This document shows positions 17,006 through 25,083 of a stretch of 64,000 nt of DNA, one piece after another. A model generated the notes under the pieces. That model was given only the letters and a program-made list of their open reading frames with translations. It made no database searches and was not told the origin of the DNA. Source of the stretch: an uncultured Alistipes sp. (lineage in GTDB: Bacteria; Bacteroidota; Bacteroidia; Bacteroidales; Rikenellaceae). Location of the stretch: assembly GCA_910576555.1 (NCBI GenBank), contig CAJTIY010000004.1, positions 1 through 64,000 on the forward strand, in the 5' to 3' direction. Numbering within the stretch: position 1 is the first letter of the stretch; every line of letters starts with the position of its first letter. A program made the translations under genes and the position numbers.

Positions 17006-17007
17006 CA
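16959..17007 (-). repeat. direct repeat unit B (5' module of small RNA 2)
   Basis: 49-bp copy of the unit at 16665-16714, one base shorter. It begins right after the -7 element of the promoter at 17011-17042. Confidence 0.9.
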
Positions 17008-17010
17008 CGG

Positions 17011-17042
17011 CAAAGATAAGGGGAAAATCCGAACCGCGCAAG
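17011..17042 (-). promoter_or_regulatory. promoter of small RNA 2
   Basis: Minus strand CTTG (17042-17039, one mismatch to TTTG), 20-bp spacer, TATCTTTG (17018-17011). Confidence 0.7.
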
Positions 17043-17183
17043 CATTTAATAAAATTTCTTTCGATTTTTTTAAAGTATTTTAATAGTTCAGCGCCCACAA
17101 AACCGCCCCGGCAATCACCAACGCACAATATAACAGACAATTATGCGAGCCGACCGCCGGTCCGGCCGCAACGATCGCGACCG

Positions 17184-18155
17184 TTACTTCTCGAAGGCCG
17201 ACTTTTCGGGAAACAGCTCCTCCAGAAAACGACGCACGCGCAGGCGGTCCTCCGCCGAGACCCGTTCATCGTCGTTGAGGCAGAAGAGCGAAGGTCCGAA
17301 CTTGCGGTAGAGCCCCGGAAAATCGGGATACGACGCAGGAAAAAAGCGCGAGTCGACCCGTCGCCGGCCGCCGAGCAGGGCCCGCAGCAGCTGCAGCGGA
17401 TTCGAGCAGCTGCCGTAACGGGTCACACGGCGCAGATGGGCATGCCCCCGCGCCAATGCGAAATAACCCACCACGGAGCGATGGAGGTTTTCGAAGCTCC
17501 GGAAACGCGAACGCATCGTCGCTTCGGTCTCATCGCGGAACTGCTCCGCGCAGGCGAGGAATTCGTCGCGGCAGTAGGCGTCGATGTTGTGGTGCGGAGC
17601 CAGCGTATAGGATTTGCCGAAGAGCTCCCGGATGCGTCGCTGCGACTCGTAGATCTTATACCCGTAGATGCTCCGGCGGTCAGCGGTCACCCGCTTGTGC
17701 TTGAGCCGCAGGTAGGGATAACCGTCGCGCGCGAAGAAGAACTCCGGGCCGACGGGGGCCCCGAAGAAGGTGTCGTCGTTGGCCAGCAAGAAGCGGTCGG
17801 CCAGCCCCGGAATACGGGGCAGCGCCCACTCGATCGCCGAGGAGTTGAAAATCGGCAAGGCATCGGCCGGCAGGATTTCGCGGTGGTCGACGATCCGCAC
17901 GCGCGGATGCGACGTATCGAGCCATGCGGGCGTCTGTCCGTCGGTCACGACGTAGATCCGGCGGATCCACGGCGCGAACCGCTCGGCCGAGCGCAGCGAA
18001 TAGCGCAGCTCGTCGTTCTCGACGAACCGGCAGTCGCCCGCGACATCGGCCCGCTGCTGTTCGGCCACCTGCTCTCCGGCATAGCGGGCCTTCTTCGCCC
18101 GCCAGACGGGGTCGGCACCGTCCACCCACATATATACGAGATCGATTTCCATCAT
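17184..18155 (-). CDS. Stealth-type capsular polysaccharide phosphotransferase
   Basis: A 323-aa cytoplasmic or membrane-associated sugar-phosphate transferase of the Stealth family (hexose-1-phosphoryltransferases building phosphodiester-linked polysaccharides). Conserved region 1 is IDLVYMWVDGADPVW near the N-terminus; region 2 is the long block with NDELRYSLRSAERFAPWIRRIYVVTDGQTPAWL, LPIFNSSAIEWALPRIPGLADRFLLANDDTFFG; region 3 (HKRVTADRRSIYGYK...) and a short region 4 (DSRFFPASYPDFPG) follow. Start ATG at 18155 overlaps the upstream stop (ATGATGGAA), giving tight coupling to the TagF-like gene. Together they suggest a phosphopolymer of the surface. Confidence 0.92.
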   Translation of the reverse strand: MMEIDLVYMWVDGADPVWRAKKARYAGEQVAEQQRADVAGDCRFVENDELRYSLRSAERFAPWIRRIYVVTDGQTPAWLDTSHPRVRIVDHREILPADALPIFNSSAIEWALPRIPGLADRFLLANDDTFFGAPVGPEFFFARDGYPYLRLKHKRVTADRRSIYGYKIYESQRRIRELFGKSYTLAPHHNIDAYCRDEFLACAEQFRDETEATMRSRFRSFENLHRSVVGYFALARGHAHLRRVTRYGSCSNPLQLLRALLGGRRRVDSRFFPASYPDFPGLYRKFGPSLFCLNDDERVSAEDRLRVRRFLEELFPEKSAFEK

Positions 18156-19225
18156 TTCCCTCTGTTTTTGATCCGCTCCCACAGCGGATAATAGCGCATC
18201 TTGCGGCGCATCTTCCATTTACGCACCCAATTGAGCGGCTTGGACTTCAGTCCGACATGGCCCTGCGCGAGGAAGTCGTCCACGGCATCGAGCACCCGGG
18301 CCGAACAAAGGCCGTCGCGGTGCGGTTCGTGGTAGAGCGTATAGGCCCGAACCTCCTCCATCAATGCCTCGGGGCGCTTGAGCGCCCCCTCGAGCGCCCC
18401 CTCGACTTCGGCGACCTCGCGCACGTCGAGCAGATAGGGCCCCGGATGCGAATTGCGGAACGTCACCACGGGCTTGTCGAGGAACATGAATTCGAGGATG
18501 ATCGACGAACTGTCGCACAGCATCGCGTCGGCCCGCCGCATCGGTTCGAGATCGAACGTATTGCCCACGTAACGGGCATTGTCGTACTTCGCCGCGATCC
18601 GTTCGTAGAGCGCCGAGACGGCCGGATCGAGCATCGGATGGAACATGAAGATCCACTCCCAGTCGCGCACGGCGACCAGACGCTCGATCTCGCGGGCCAG
18701 CAACGGCGCCGAAGTCAGCCCGCGCGTAAAGGTCGACGAATAGAGAATCACGGGCCGCTCGTTCCGCGGCAGCCGCTGCATGTCGGGCGCAAAGTAGAGA
18801 TCGGCCTTCGGCCATCCGGTTTCGTAGGTCCGGAAATGGCCGTGCCGGCGTTCCAAAGCGCGGAAAGTCGGCGTGCTGCTGGGCCCCTGCGAACAGATGA
18901 TGTCGAACCAGCCCCGGATCGTGAAGTGGTCGTCGACCGCCTCGAAGCGCTTGCGGTTGGCATATCCGTGGCAGACCCACACCTTCACGCCCGGAAAGAA
19001 ATCGGGGACGTAGCGCGCCGGCGAGAAGACGGCGACGGGGTCGTACGTCAGCACTTCATCGACCGTGCGCAGACGCCGCTCGCCGGCTTCGAGCAGATCG
19101 GGACACCCCTCCTCCAGAAACCATGCGGCCTCGCCGCCGCGACGCCGGATCTCCTCCTGCAACGGTCGCAGGATGGGAAATGCGTAGGCCAGCGAGGCGA
19201 ACAAAAGGTATTTTTTCGGTTCCAT
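18152..19225 (-). CDS. CDP-glycerol glycerophosphotransferase (TagB/TagF-like)
   Basis: A 357-aa protein related to the teichoic-acid glycerophosphotransferase family, which transfers polyol-phosphate from a CDP-activated donor. Recognisable parts are VWVCHGYANRKRF, ICSQGPSSTPTF, GWPKADLYF, ILYSSTFTRG (nucleotide-binding domain start), FMFHPMLDP, and the donor-site segment MLCDSSSIILEFMFLDKPVVTF with HPGPYL. The ATG at 19225 is chosen; a much longer open frame upstream is the FAD gene read out of register. It overlaps the Stealth gene by four bases and starts 11 bp after the FAD gene stop, so it can be co-transcribed with both. Confidence 0.9.
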   Translation of the reverse strand: MEPKKYLLFASLAYAFPILRPLQEEIRRRGGEAAWFLEEGCPDLLEAGERRLRTVDEVLTYDPVAVFSPARYVPDFFPGVKVWVCHGYANRKRFEAVDDHFTIRGWFDIICSQGPSSTPTFRALERRHGHFRTYETGWPKADLYFAPDMQRLPRNERPVILYSSTFTRGLTSAPLLAREIERLVAVRDWEWIFMFHPMLDPAVSALYERIAAKYDNARYVGNTFDLEPMRRADAMLCDSSSIILEFMFLDKPVVTFRNSHPGPYLLDVREVAEVEGALEGALKRPEALMEEVRAYTLYHEPHRDGLCSARVLDAVDDFLAQGHVGLKSKPLNWVRKWKMRRKMRYYPLWERIKNRGK

Positions 19226-19236
19226 ACGAACGATAT

Positions 19237-20793
19237 TCAACGATGGACGTAACGGGCGACGGCCTCGGCGATCCGCTCGCCGTCGAGCGCCGCGGAGACG
19301 ATGCCCCCGGCATATCCGGCCCCCTCGCCCGCAGGAAAGAGCCCGGCGGTCACGGGGTGCATCAGCGTCGCCGGGTCGCGCGGAATGCGCACGGGAGTCG
19401 ACGTACGCGACTCGACGCCCGCGACGATCGCCTCGTTCGTCACGAAGCCCCGCATCCGTCGGCCGAAGGTCGCGAGCCCCTGCCGGAGCCCCTGAGCGAT
19501 GAAATCGGGCATCCATCGATCGAGCCGCGAGGGAACGATGCCCGGGATGTAGGAGGTTGCGGGAAGCGAACCGCTCGCACGCCCCGCCACGAAGTCGGCG
19601 ACGCGCTGCGCCGGAGCGATCTGCCCCGCACCGCCGTGCCGCCGCGCCTCCTCCTCGAACGCCTGCTGGAATTTCAGACCCGCCAGTTCGCCCCACTCCG
19701 CACGGAGGTGTTCGAAATCGGCCGGGCGCACCTCCGTCACGAGGCCCGAATTGGCGAAGGGCGACGTGCGGCCGCTGGGCGACATGCCGTTGACCACCGA
19801 CTGCGCGGCGTCGGTCATGGCCGGCACGATGAAGCCTCCGGGACACATGCAGAACGAGTAGACGCCGCGCCCGCCCTCCTGACTGACGAGCGAATAGGAG
19901 GCCGCGGGGAGGTATTCGCCACGGATTTCGCAATGGTACTGGATCGCATCGATGAGCCCCTGCGGATGCTCGATACGCACCCCCATCGCGAAAGGCTTGG
20001 CCTCGAGCCGCACGCCGCGACGGTGGAGCAGTTCGTAGATATCGCGGGCCGAATGGCCCGTGGCGAGCACCACGGCGGACCCTTCGACGAGTTCGTCGCC
20101 GCACAGCACCCCTTCGATCCGCCCGTCGCGGAGCCGCACGTCCGTGACACGGCGTTCGAACAGAAATTCGCCGCCTGCCTCCACGATCGTACGGCGGATG
20201 TTGCGGATGATGTAGGGAAGCTTGTCGGTACCGATGTGCGGATGGGCCTCGTAGAGGATTTCGGGCGATGCGCCGTGGAAGACGAGCGTCTGCAGCGCCT
20301 TGTTGTAGTCGCCGCGTTTCTTGCTGCGCGTGAAGAGTTTGCCGTCCGAAAAGGTACCCGCACCGCCCTCGCCGAAGGCGTAGTTCGAATCGGGATCGAC
20401 GGCACCGTTGCGGTTGATGCGCGCGATGTCGACCTTGCGGGCCGAGACGTCGCGGCCCCGCTCCAGCACCACGGGCTTCAGGCCCAGTTCGATGAGCCGC
20501 AGCGCCGCGAAGAGCCCGGCGGGGCCCGAGCCGACCACGATCACCTCCGTACGGCCCGCCACCGAGGGGTAGTCGAAATGCACGGGCGCCGGCTGCGGCT
20601 CGCCGTCGACGTAGAGCTCCAGCGTGAGGTTGACCTTGACCTGCCGCTGGCGGGCGTCGACCGAACGCTTGACGACCCGCACCAGCGCCACATCCCGGTC
20701 GGAAACCCCCGCCCTGCGGGCGGCGAGCACGGTGTATGCGGCAGGATCGGCCGCCTGCTTCGGCGTAAGAACGAGCGTGACTTGACGGGACAT
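19237..20793 (-). CDS. FAD-dependent protein (HI0933/YtfP-like oxidoreductase)
   Basis: A 518-aa flavoprotein of the NAD(P)/FAD-dependent oxidoreductase type widespread in Firmicutes and Bacteroidota. After an N-terminal ~85-aa small domain comes the dinucleotide motif VVGSGPAGLFAAL (GSGPAG at 88-93), then VVLERGRDVSARKVDI, GEGGAGTFSDGKL, VLATGHSARDIY, a Cys motif CMCPGGFIVPA and the C-terminal FPAGEGAGYAGGIVSAALDG. The ATG at 20793 is preferred over 20814 because the -7 element TACTTTTG lies at 20812-20819. The cellular role is not known. Confidence 0.88.
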   Translation of the reverse strand: MSRQVTLVLTPKQAADPAAYTVLAARRAGVSDRDVALVRVVKRSVDARQRQVKVNLTLELYVDGEPQPAPVHFDYPSVAGRTEVIVVGSGPAGLFAALRLIELGLKPVVLERGRDVSARKVDIARINRNGAVDPDSNYAFGEGGAGTFSDGKLFTRSKKRGDYNKALQTLVFHGASPEILYEAHPHIGTDKLPYIIRNIRRTIVEAGGEFLFERRVTDVRLRDGRIEGVLCGDELVEGSAVVLATGHSARDIYELLHRRGVRLEAKPFAMGVRIEHPQGLIDAIQYHCEIRGEYLPAASYSLVSQEGGRGVYSFCMCPGGFIVPAMTDAAQSVVNGMSPSGRTSPFANSGLVTEVRPADFEHLRAEWGELAGLKFQQAFEEEARRHGGAGQIAPAQRVADFVAGRASGSLPATSYIPGIVPSRLDRWMPDFIAQGLRQGLATFGRRMRGFVTNEAIVAGVESRTSTPVRIPRDPATLMHPVTAGLFPAGEGAGYAGGIVSAALDGERIAEAVARYVHR

Positions 20794-20811
20794 AATCGGA
20801 TCTGTAACGTA

Positions 20812-20819
20812 CAAAAGTA
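20812..20819 (-). promoter_or_regulatory. -7 element for the FAD/TagF/Stealth operon
   Basis: TACTTTTG on the minus strand, 18 bp before the ATG at 20793. No clear -33. Confidence 0.5.
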
Positions 20820-20872
20820 AGCAAAAAAGCCGGATTATCGGCCGCCGCGGATCGCGATTTGCGTTTTTTTAC

Positions 20873-20880
20873 TACCTTTG
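20873..20880 (+). promoter_or_regulatory. -7 element for tRNA-Leu(TAG)
   Basis: TACCTTTG, 11 bp before the tRNA 5' end. The nearest TTTG (20858-20861) is too close, so the -33 is not matched. Confidence 0.55.
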
Positions 20881-20891
20881 TTGCCACCGAT

Positions 20892-20973
20892 GCGGATATG
20901 GTGTAATTGGTAGCCACGTCAGACTTAGGATCTGATGCCTTACGGCGTGGGGGTTCGAGTCCCTTTATCCGCA
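20892..20973 (+). tRNA. tRNA-Leu (anticodon TAG)
   Basis: 82-nt class II tRNA with acceptor GCGGATA/TATCCGC and a long variable arm (TGCCTTACGGCGT). The anticodon stem TCAGA/TCTGA encloses CTTAGGA, giving anticodon TAG (codon CUA). CCA is not encoded. Confidence 0.96.
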
Positions 20974-20986
20974 CAAAACGACGCTT

Positions 20987-21017
20987 GAGGACGAATTTTC
21001 GGATTCGTCCTCTTTTC
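20987..21017 (+). terminator. intrinsic terminator of tRNA-Leu(TAG)
   Basis: Perfect 10-bp stem GAGGACGAAT/ATTCGTCCTC, six-base loop, followed by TTTT. Confidence 0.88.
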
Positions 21018-21152
21018 GTATCGTATACTATCTATAAAATGCCCCGCCCACTCTCGCGACAAACACCGGACGTCGCGGGATCGAAAGCCGCAATCGAGGC
21101 ACCCGGAATCCGGCCGGCGGCCATTCGAAAAATCGCTCAAAAATCCGCACCG

Positions 21153-21193
21153 CAAAAAAAAGAAACCCCCGCAAGGATTCTTGCAGGGGTTCG
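21153..21193 (-). terminator. intrinsic terminator of tRNA-Ser(GGA)
   Basis: On the minus strand AACCCCTGCAAG/CTTGCGGGGGTT (one G-T pair) with a short loop, followed by TTTC and a run of eight T. Confidence 0.88.
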
Positions 21194-21215
21194 CGCTGCA
21201 TCGGCAGCGAATTCG

Positions 21216-21303
21216 CGGAGAGAAGGGGATTCGAACCCCTGATACGCTTGAGACGTATACGAGCTTTCCAGGCGCGCCTCTTCAACCACTCGAGCACCTC
21301 TCC
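21216..21303 (-). tRNA. tRNA-Ser (anticodon GGA)
   Basis: 88-nt class II tRNA with acceptor GGAGAGG/TCTCTCC, discriminator G, and a long variable arm. The loop CTGGAAA gives anticodon GGA (codons UCC/UCU). CCA is not encoded. Confidence 0.95.
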
Positions 21304-21315
21304 GGATTGACGCCC

Positions 21316-21347
21316 CAAAAGTAGACAATCTTTTGCAAATGTGCAAA
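21316..21347 (-). promoter_or_regulatory. promoter of tRNA-Ser(GGA)
   Basis: Minus strand TTTG (21347-21344), 20-bp spacer, TACTTTTG (21323-21316), 13 bp before the tRNA. Confidence 0.8.
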
Positions 21348-21460
21348 CGTCGCCGCCTTTTATTTGTCCGCGAGGTCCGCGCAGCAGCAGAGAAAGGACC
21401 CGATCGATTCGGCCGCAAGCGAATACCCTCCCCTGCGACATCGTAGCGAGCATACCGCAC

Positions 21461-21493
21461 AAAAAAACCTGCGAACGATTCGTTCGCAGGTTT
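21461..21493 (-). terminator. intrinsic terminator of tRNA-Ser(CGA)
   Basis: Perfect 13-bp stem AAACCTGCGAACG/CGTTCGCAGGTTT with a short loop, followed by a T-run on the minus strand. Confidence 0.9.
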
Positions 21494-21519
21494 CCGCCGC
21501 TCCGTCGGAAGCGCTTCAG

Positions 21520-21606
21520 CGGAGAGAGAGGGATTCGAACCCCCGGTACAGTTGCCCGTACACCGCATTTCGAGTGCGGCCCGATCGACCACTCCGGCAT
21601 CTCTCC
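21520..21606 (-). tRNA. tRNA-Ser (anticodon CGA)
   Basis: 87-nt class II tRNA with acceptor GGAGAGA/TCTCTCC and discriminator G. The anticodon stem CCGCA/TGCGG encloses CTCGAAA, giving anticodon CGA (codon UCG). CCA is not encoded. Confidence 0.95.
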
Positions 21607-21674
21607 TCGGTTTTCCGACCGCCCGCCGAGCGAATGCCTCGCATCGGGCGACCGAAATCATCGTTTCGGGAGTG

Positions 21675-21705
21675 CAAATATAGACATTATTTTTATTTCC
21701 GCACA
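21675..21705 (-). promoter_or_regulatory. promoter of tRNA-Ser(CGA)
   Basis: Minus strand TGTG (21705-21702, one mismatch to TTTG), 19-bp spacer, TATATTTG (21682-21675). Confidence 0.62.
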
Positions 21706-21788
21706 TTTTTCGTGCGAAAAAATTCATTTTTCGTTGAAAAATAGAGTTTCCGCACCGCCGGCAGGCCCCATTTCAGAAATTAAATCCC

Positions 21789-21796
21789 TATCTTTG
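21789..21796 (+). promoter_or_regulatory. -7 element upstream of the repeat-rich lipoprotein
   Basis: TATCTTTG on the plus strand with no matched -33. It would give a leader of ~210 nt before the ATG at 22014, which is long; a closer promoter may have been missed. Confidence 0.4.
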
Positions 21797-22013
21797 TCCG
21801 AAACGAAGGTCCTGCGACCGCATGCCGCCCGCCCCGGAAACAGACCGCAAACCGGCGTCGACGACGCCCGGAACGCGCTGTCGGTACGTCCCGAACGGCA
21901 GCCGGAGAGCGCACACCTCCGCCGGCAGGCGCGAACGGACCGGAAGGAATACTAAAACGGTACGATTTTCGTTCGTTTTACAGATACGAACCTGCAAATC
22001 GAGTTCATACGCC

Positions 22014-23183
22014 ATGAAAAACGTAAGACATCTGATCGGAAGCCTGCTGCTCGTCGCCAGCGCGACGGGATGTTCGTCGGCCTACCGGGCAAGCTCGGGA
22101 TATGCTACGGACGACCTCTACGCCGTCCACGACAAGACGGAGATCGCCCGCCGGCAGCAGGCCGAGGCCGAAGCCAAGCGAGTCGCCGCCGAGGCCCGCA
22201 AGGCCGAGTGGGAGGCACGGCTGGCCGAAGCGGAGGCCGCGGCCGCGCAAAGAGAATACTACGAATACGGCACCACGGAGACGAATCCCTACCGGAGCAT
22301 CTTGGCCGACGACTACGAAAGCGCCTACGCACGCCGCCTGCGCGGCTTCGAGTCGGCCTCCTACCGCATGCCGTCGAGTTACTTCAACTTCCGCTACGGC
22401 AGCGCCTTCACCTACGCCACGGCCTACGATCCGGCCTTCTACAACATCATCATCTCGGGCGACGAAGTGTGGGTCGAACCCAAGTACGTCACCTCGATGT
22501 TCGGCACGTGGGGCGGCACGCCCTACGGCCCGTGGTACTACGGCTGGAACTACAATCCCTACAACACCTTCTGGCCCAGCTTCTCGATCGGCAGCTGGGG
22601 CTGGAGCTTCGGCTGGAACGCATGGCACAATCCGTGGTACGACCCGTGGTGGGGGCCCGGCTGGGGCTGGGGTCCCGGCTGGCACGGTCATCCGCACCCC
22701 GGCTGGCATCCCGGCTGGCACGGCCCGCACTACCCGGGACACCGTCCGCACAACTATTATACGAACGGCTCGAGCGGCCGCGGCAACTACTTCAACAGCG
22801 GACGCCGGCCCGGCAGCGGCTCGAGCTTCAACAGCGGACGCGGCAACGGTTCGGGCGGCAATCGCGGCAGCTCCTACAACAGCGGACGCCGGCCCGGCAG
22901 CGGATCGAGCTTCAACAGCGGACGCGGCAACGGTTCGGGCGGCAATCGCGGCGGCTCCTACAACAGCGGACGCGGCAATAGCAACCGCGGTTCCTACAAC
23001 AGCGGACGCAGCGACAGCAACCGCGGTTCCTATAACAGCGGACGCAGCGGCAGCGACAACCGCGGCAGCTCCTACAACAGCAACCGGAACAGCGGCGGCT
23101 ACGGCGGCGGCAGTTACGGAAGCGGTCGCAGCGGCGGCTCGGGCTCGTCGGGCAGCGGACGCAGCTACGGCAGCGGACGATAA
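22014..23183 (+). CDS. lipoprotein with Trp/Gly-rich core and NSGR repeats
   Basis: A 389-aa protein of unknown function. The signal peptide ends in SATGC (Cys20). Residues ~40-85 are a charged helical stretch (AEAEAKRVAAEARKAEWEARLAEAEAAAA). The centre contains PSSYFNFRYGS and a strikingly aromatic Trp/Pro/Gly/His-rich segment (PWYDPWWGPGWGWGPGWHG...). The C-terminal ~130 aa are low-complexity with NSGR repeats, including two copies of a 28-residue unit. The architecture suggests an unfolded, surface-exposed tail. The gene lies 18 bp upstream of an outer-membrane FadL-like porin, so they are probably co-transcribed. Confidence 0.82.
   Translation: MKNVRHLIGSLLLVASATGCSSAYRASSGYATDDLYAVHDKTEIARRQQAEAEAKRVAAEARKAEWEARLAEAEAAAAQREYYEYGTTETNPYRSILADDYESAYARRLRGFESASYRMPSSYFNFRYGSAFTYATAYDPAFYNIIISGDEVWVEPKYVTSMFGTWGGTPYGPWYYGWNYNPYNTFWPSFSIGSWGWSFGWNAWHNPWYDPWWGPGWGWGPGWHGHPHPGWHPGWHGPHYPGHRPHNYYTNGSSGRGNYFNSGRRPGSGSSFNSGRGNGSGGNRGSSYNSGRRPGSGSSFNSGRGNGSGGNRGGSYNSGRGNSNRGSYNSGRSDSNRGSYNSGRSGSDNRGSSYNSNRNSGGYGGGSYGSGRSGGSGSSGSGRSYGSGR
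22791..23170 (+). repeat. coding tandem repeats (NSGR-type)
   Basis: Inside the lipoprotein gene an 84-bp unit starting AACAGCGGACGCC (at 22794 and 22878) is repeated, followed by shorter units that all begin with AACAGCGGACGC. The period is a multiple of three and stays in frame, so length variation would not disrupt the gene. Confidence 0.85.
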
Positions 23184-23201
23184 TCGGATAAACGGACAAT
23201 T

Positions 23202-24935
23202 ATGAAACGTACACTCGTAACCCTGTGCGCAGCGGCGGCGCTCGCGACGACGGCGCCGCTGCAGGCGCAGACGACCCCGAATCCGGCCGGTCTCGAAGTC
23301 GGCGGCCTGATCTTCAACCACGACCAGCTGATGGCGTGGGACTTCGCCAGCCTCTCCCGCACGCAGAACTTCGGCTCGGCACGGGCGATGGCGATGGGCG
23401 GCGCCTTCGCGTCGCTCGGCGCCGACATCACCGCGATGTCGCTCAACCCCGCGGGCCTCGGCATGTACCGGCAGAGCGAATTCGCCCTCACGCCGCTCCT
23501 CTCGATCGCGCGCTCCGACACGCCGGGGACGCAGTCGTGGTCCGACAACGGCCGCACGCGTTTCGCCTTCGCCAACATCGGCGCCGCGATCAACGTGTTC
23601 CAAAGTGCGAAAGGGGGCCTGACCAACGTCACGATCGGCTTCGGCATGAACCGCATCGCCGACTTCAACCGCCGCTACTCCTACTCGGCCGAGTCGCGCT
23701 ACGAAGCGGGCGGAGGCCCCGTCACGAGCATGGCCGACCTCTTCGCCGACCAGCTGCAGAAGGGCACGTGGAGCCCGGGCAGCGGCTGGACGCCGATCCT
23801 GCCCAAGCCGACTCCGGACGGCCCCAACGGCCAGCTGGACTTCGGCCACCCCTACTTCTGGCCCGCAACGCTGGCCTATAAGGGCACGCTGATCCACATC
23901 GGGCAGAACGGACGCTGGGAGCGCGACGCCATCGGGCACAACGCCTCCATCCGCCGCTCGCTGGATGCGGTCGAGTCGGGTTCGATCAACGAGTTCGACA
24001 TTTCGGCCGGCTTCAACATCGACAACGTGTTGTACCTCGGTGCGACGCTGGGCATCCAGAGCGTCAGCAAACGCTCGGACATCACCTACGGCGAAGACTA
24101 CGGCTACTTCAACGGCACGGACGGCCATGCGACCGACGCCGCCGGCAACGTCCTCCCCGTGCAGCTCGACTGGTCCGACCTGTGGCAGCGCACGACGATC
24201 GACGGCAGCGGCGTGAACTTCAAGGTGGGCGCGATCGTCCGCCCCGTCGCAGGGCTGCGTCTGGGCGTAGCTTACCACTCCCCCACCTTCTATTCGCTCG
24301 ACTGGAGCTACCGGGCCGGGCTCGAGGCGGAACTGCTCTACAACGACGGCACGAACGACACCGAATTCATGCGCATCGAGTCGCCCGTACAGGCCGCCGA
24401 GGGCGGCGATCGCTGGAGCTTCGTCTCGCCTTCGCGCCTGATGTTCGGCGCTTCGTACGCCTTCGGCCGCATCGCCATCCTCTCGGTCGACTACGAACGC
24501 GGCTGGTACAACGGCATCCGGGTGAAGCACACGCCCACGGGCGCCGACTTCTCGCCGAACGACTACAAGGCGGAGTTCAAGTCGAAATTCCGCGCCGCCA
24601 ATACGCTGCGGGCCGGCCTCGAGGTGCGCCCCCTGCCCAACTTCGCGCTCCGAGCAGGCGGCGGATACAGCTCCTCGATGCTCAAGGACGAATCGCTGGG
24701 CCGCGAGATGCCGCTCGCGACCGAGAGCTACTACCTCACGGCCGGCGCGGGCGTGGCGCTGTCGCCCACCGTGACGCTCGACCTCGCCTACCAGTACCTC
24801 AACGATAAGCAGAGCTCCTACGCGCTCTTCTACAACCGCGACGCCGACACGGGTCGCATCGAAGCGACGAGCGGCCTGTTCGATACCTCCCTCGCGCGCC
24901 ACTACATCGCCCTGACGCTCGGCTTCCGGTTCTGA
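23202..24935 (+). CDS. outer membrane protein, FadL/OmpP1-like
   Basis: A 577-aa outer-membrane beta-barrel with a cleavable signal peptide (residues 1-23, ending QAQ). The N-terminal region carries ARAMAMGGAFASLGADITAMSLNPAGLGMY, the signature of the hydrophobic-compound transporter family (OmpP1/FadL), and the protein ends in Phe as expected for barrel insertion. It probably moves hydrophobic or amphipathic molecules across the outer membrane; the ligand is unknown. It follows the repeat-rich lipoprotein by 18 bp and ends in a strong terminator. Confidence 0.9.
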   Translation: MKRTLVTLCAAAALATTAPLQAQTTPNPAGLEVGGLIFNHDQLMAWDFASLSRTQNFGSARAMAMGGAFASLGADITAMSLNPAGLGMYRQSEFALTPLLSIARSDTPGTQSWSDNGRTRFAFANIGAAINVFQSAKGGLTNVTIGFGMNRIADFNRRYSYSAESRYEAGGGPVTSMADLFADQLQKGTWSPGSGWTPILPKPTPDGPNGQLDFGHPYFWPATLAYKGTLIHIGQNGRWERDAIGHNASIRRSLDAVESGSINEFDISAGFNIDNVLYLGATLGIQSVSKRSDITYGEDYGYFNGTDGHATDAAGNVLPVQLDWSDLWQRTTIDGSGVNFKVGAIVRPVAGLRLGVAYHSPTFYSLDWSYRAGLEAELLYNDGTNDTEFMRIESPVQAAEGGDRWSFVSPSRLMFGASYAFGRIAILSVDYERGWYNGIRVKHTPTGADFSPNDYKAEFKSKFRAANTLRAGLEVRPLPNFALRAGGGYSSSMLKDESLGREMPLATESYYLTAGAGVALSPTVTLDLAYQYLNDKQSSYALFYNRDADTGRIEATSGLFDTSLARHYIALTLGFRF

Positions 24936-24958
24936 CCGGCCCCGCGTCCGCCGACCGC

Positions 24959-24988
24959 AAAGCCTCCCGTTTCCGGGAGGCTTTTTTC
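24959..24988 (+). terminator. intrinsic terminator of the porin operon
   Basis: Stem AGCCTCCCG/CGGGAGGCT with TTTC loop, followed by six T. Confidence 0.92.
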
Positions 24989-25042
24989 TCTGCTGCGCGC
25001 CCCTTTTTGAAGGGCGGATGCCGTATTGTGAATTATATTTTC

Positions 25043-25050
25043 TAATTTTG
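25043..25050 (+). promoter_or_regulatory. -7 element of proS
   Basis: TAATTTTG, 33 bp before the proS ATG. No good -33 at the expected distance. Confidence 0.5.
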
Positions 25051-25083
25051 CATCCGTAAAAGCAACTACGGAAAACGATAGAT

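Noticed and set aside
18152..20974. 940-codon minus-strand frame joining a long N-terminal part to the TagF-like protein
   Set aside because: The N-terminal ~580 codons are the FAD gene read in the wrong register; the TagF-like family begins at the ATG 19225.
22791..23170. CRISPR-like repeat array
   Set aside because: Repeats are in-frame codon repeats inside a lipoprotein gene with no unique spacers and no cas genes.
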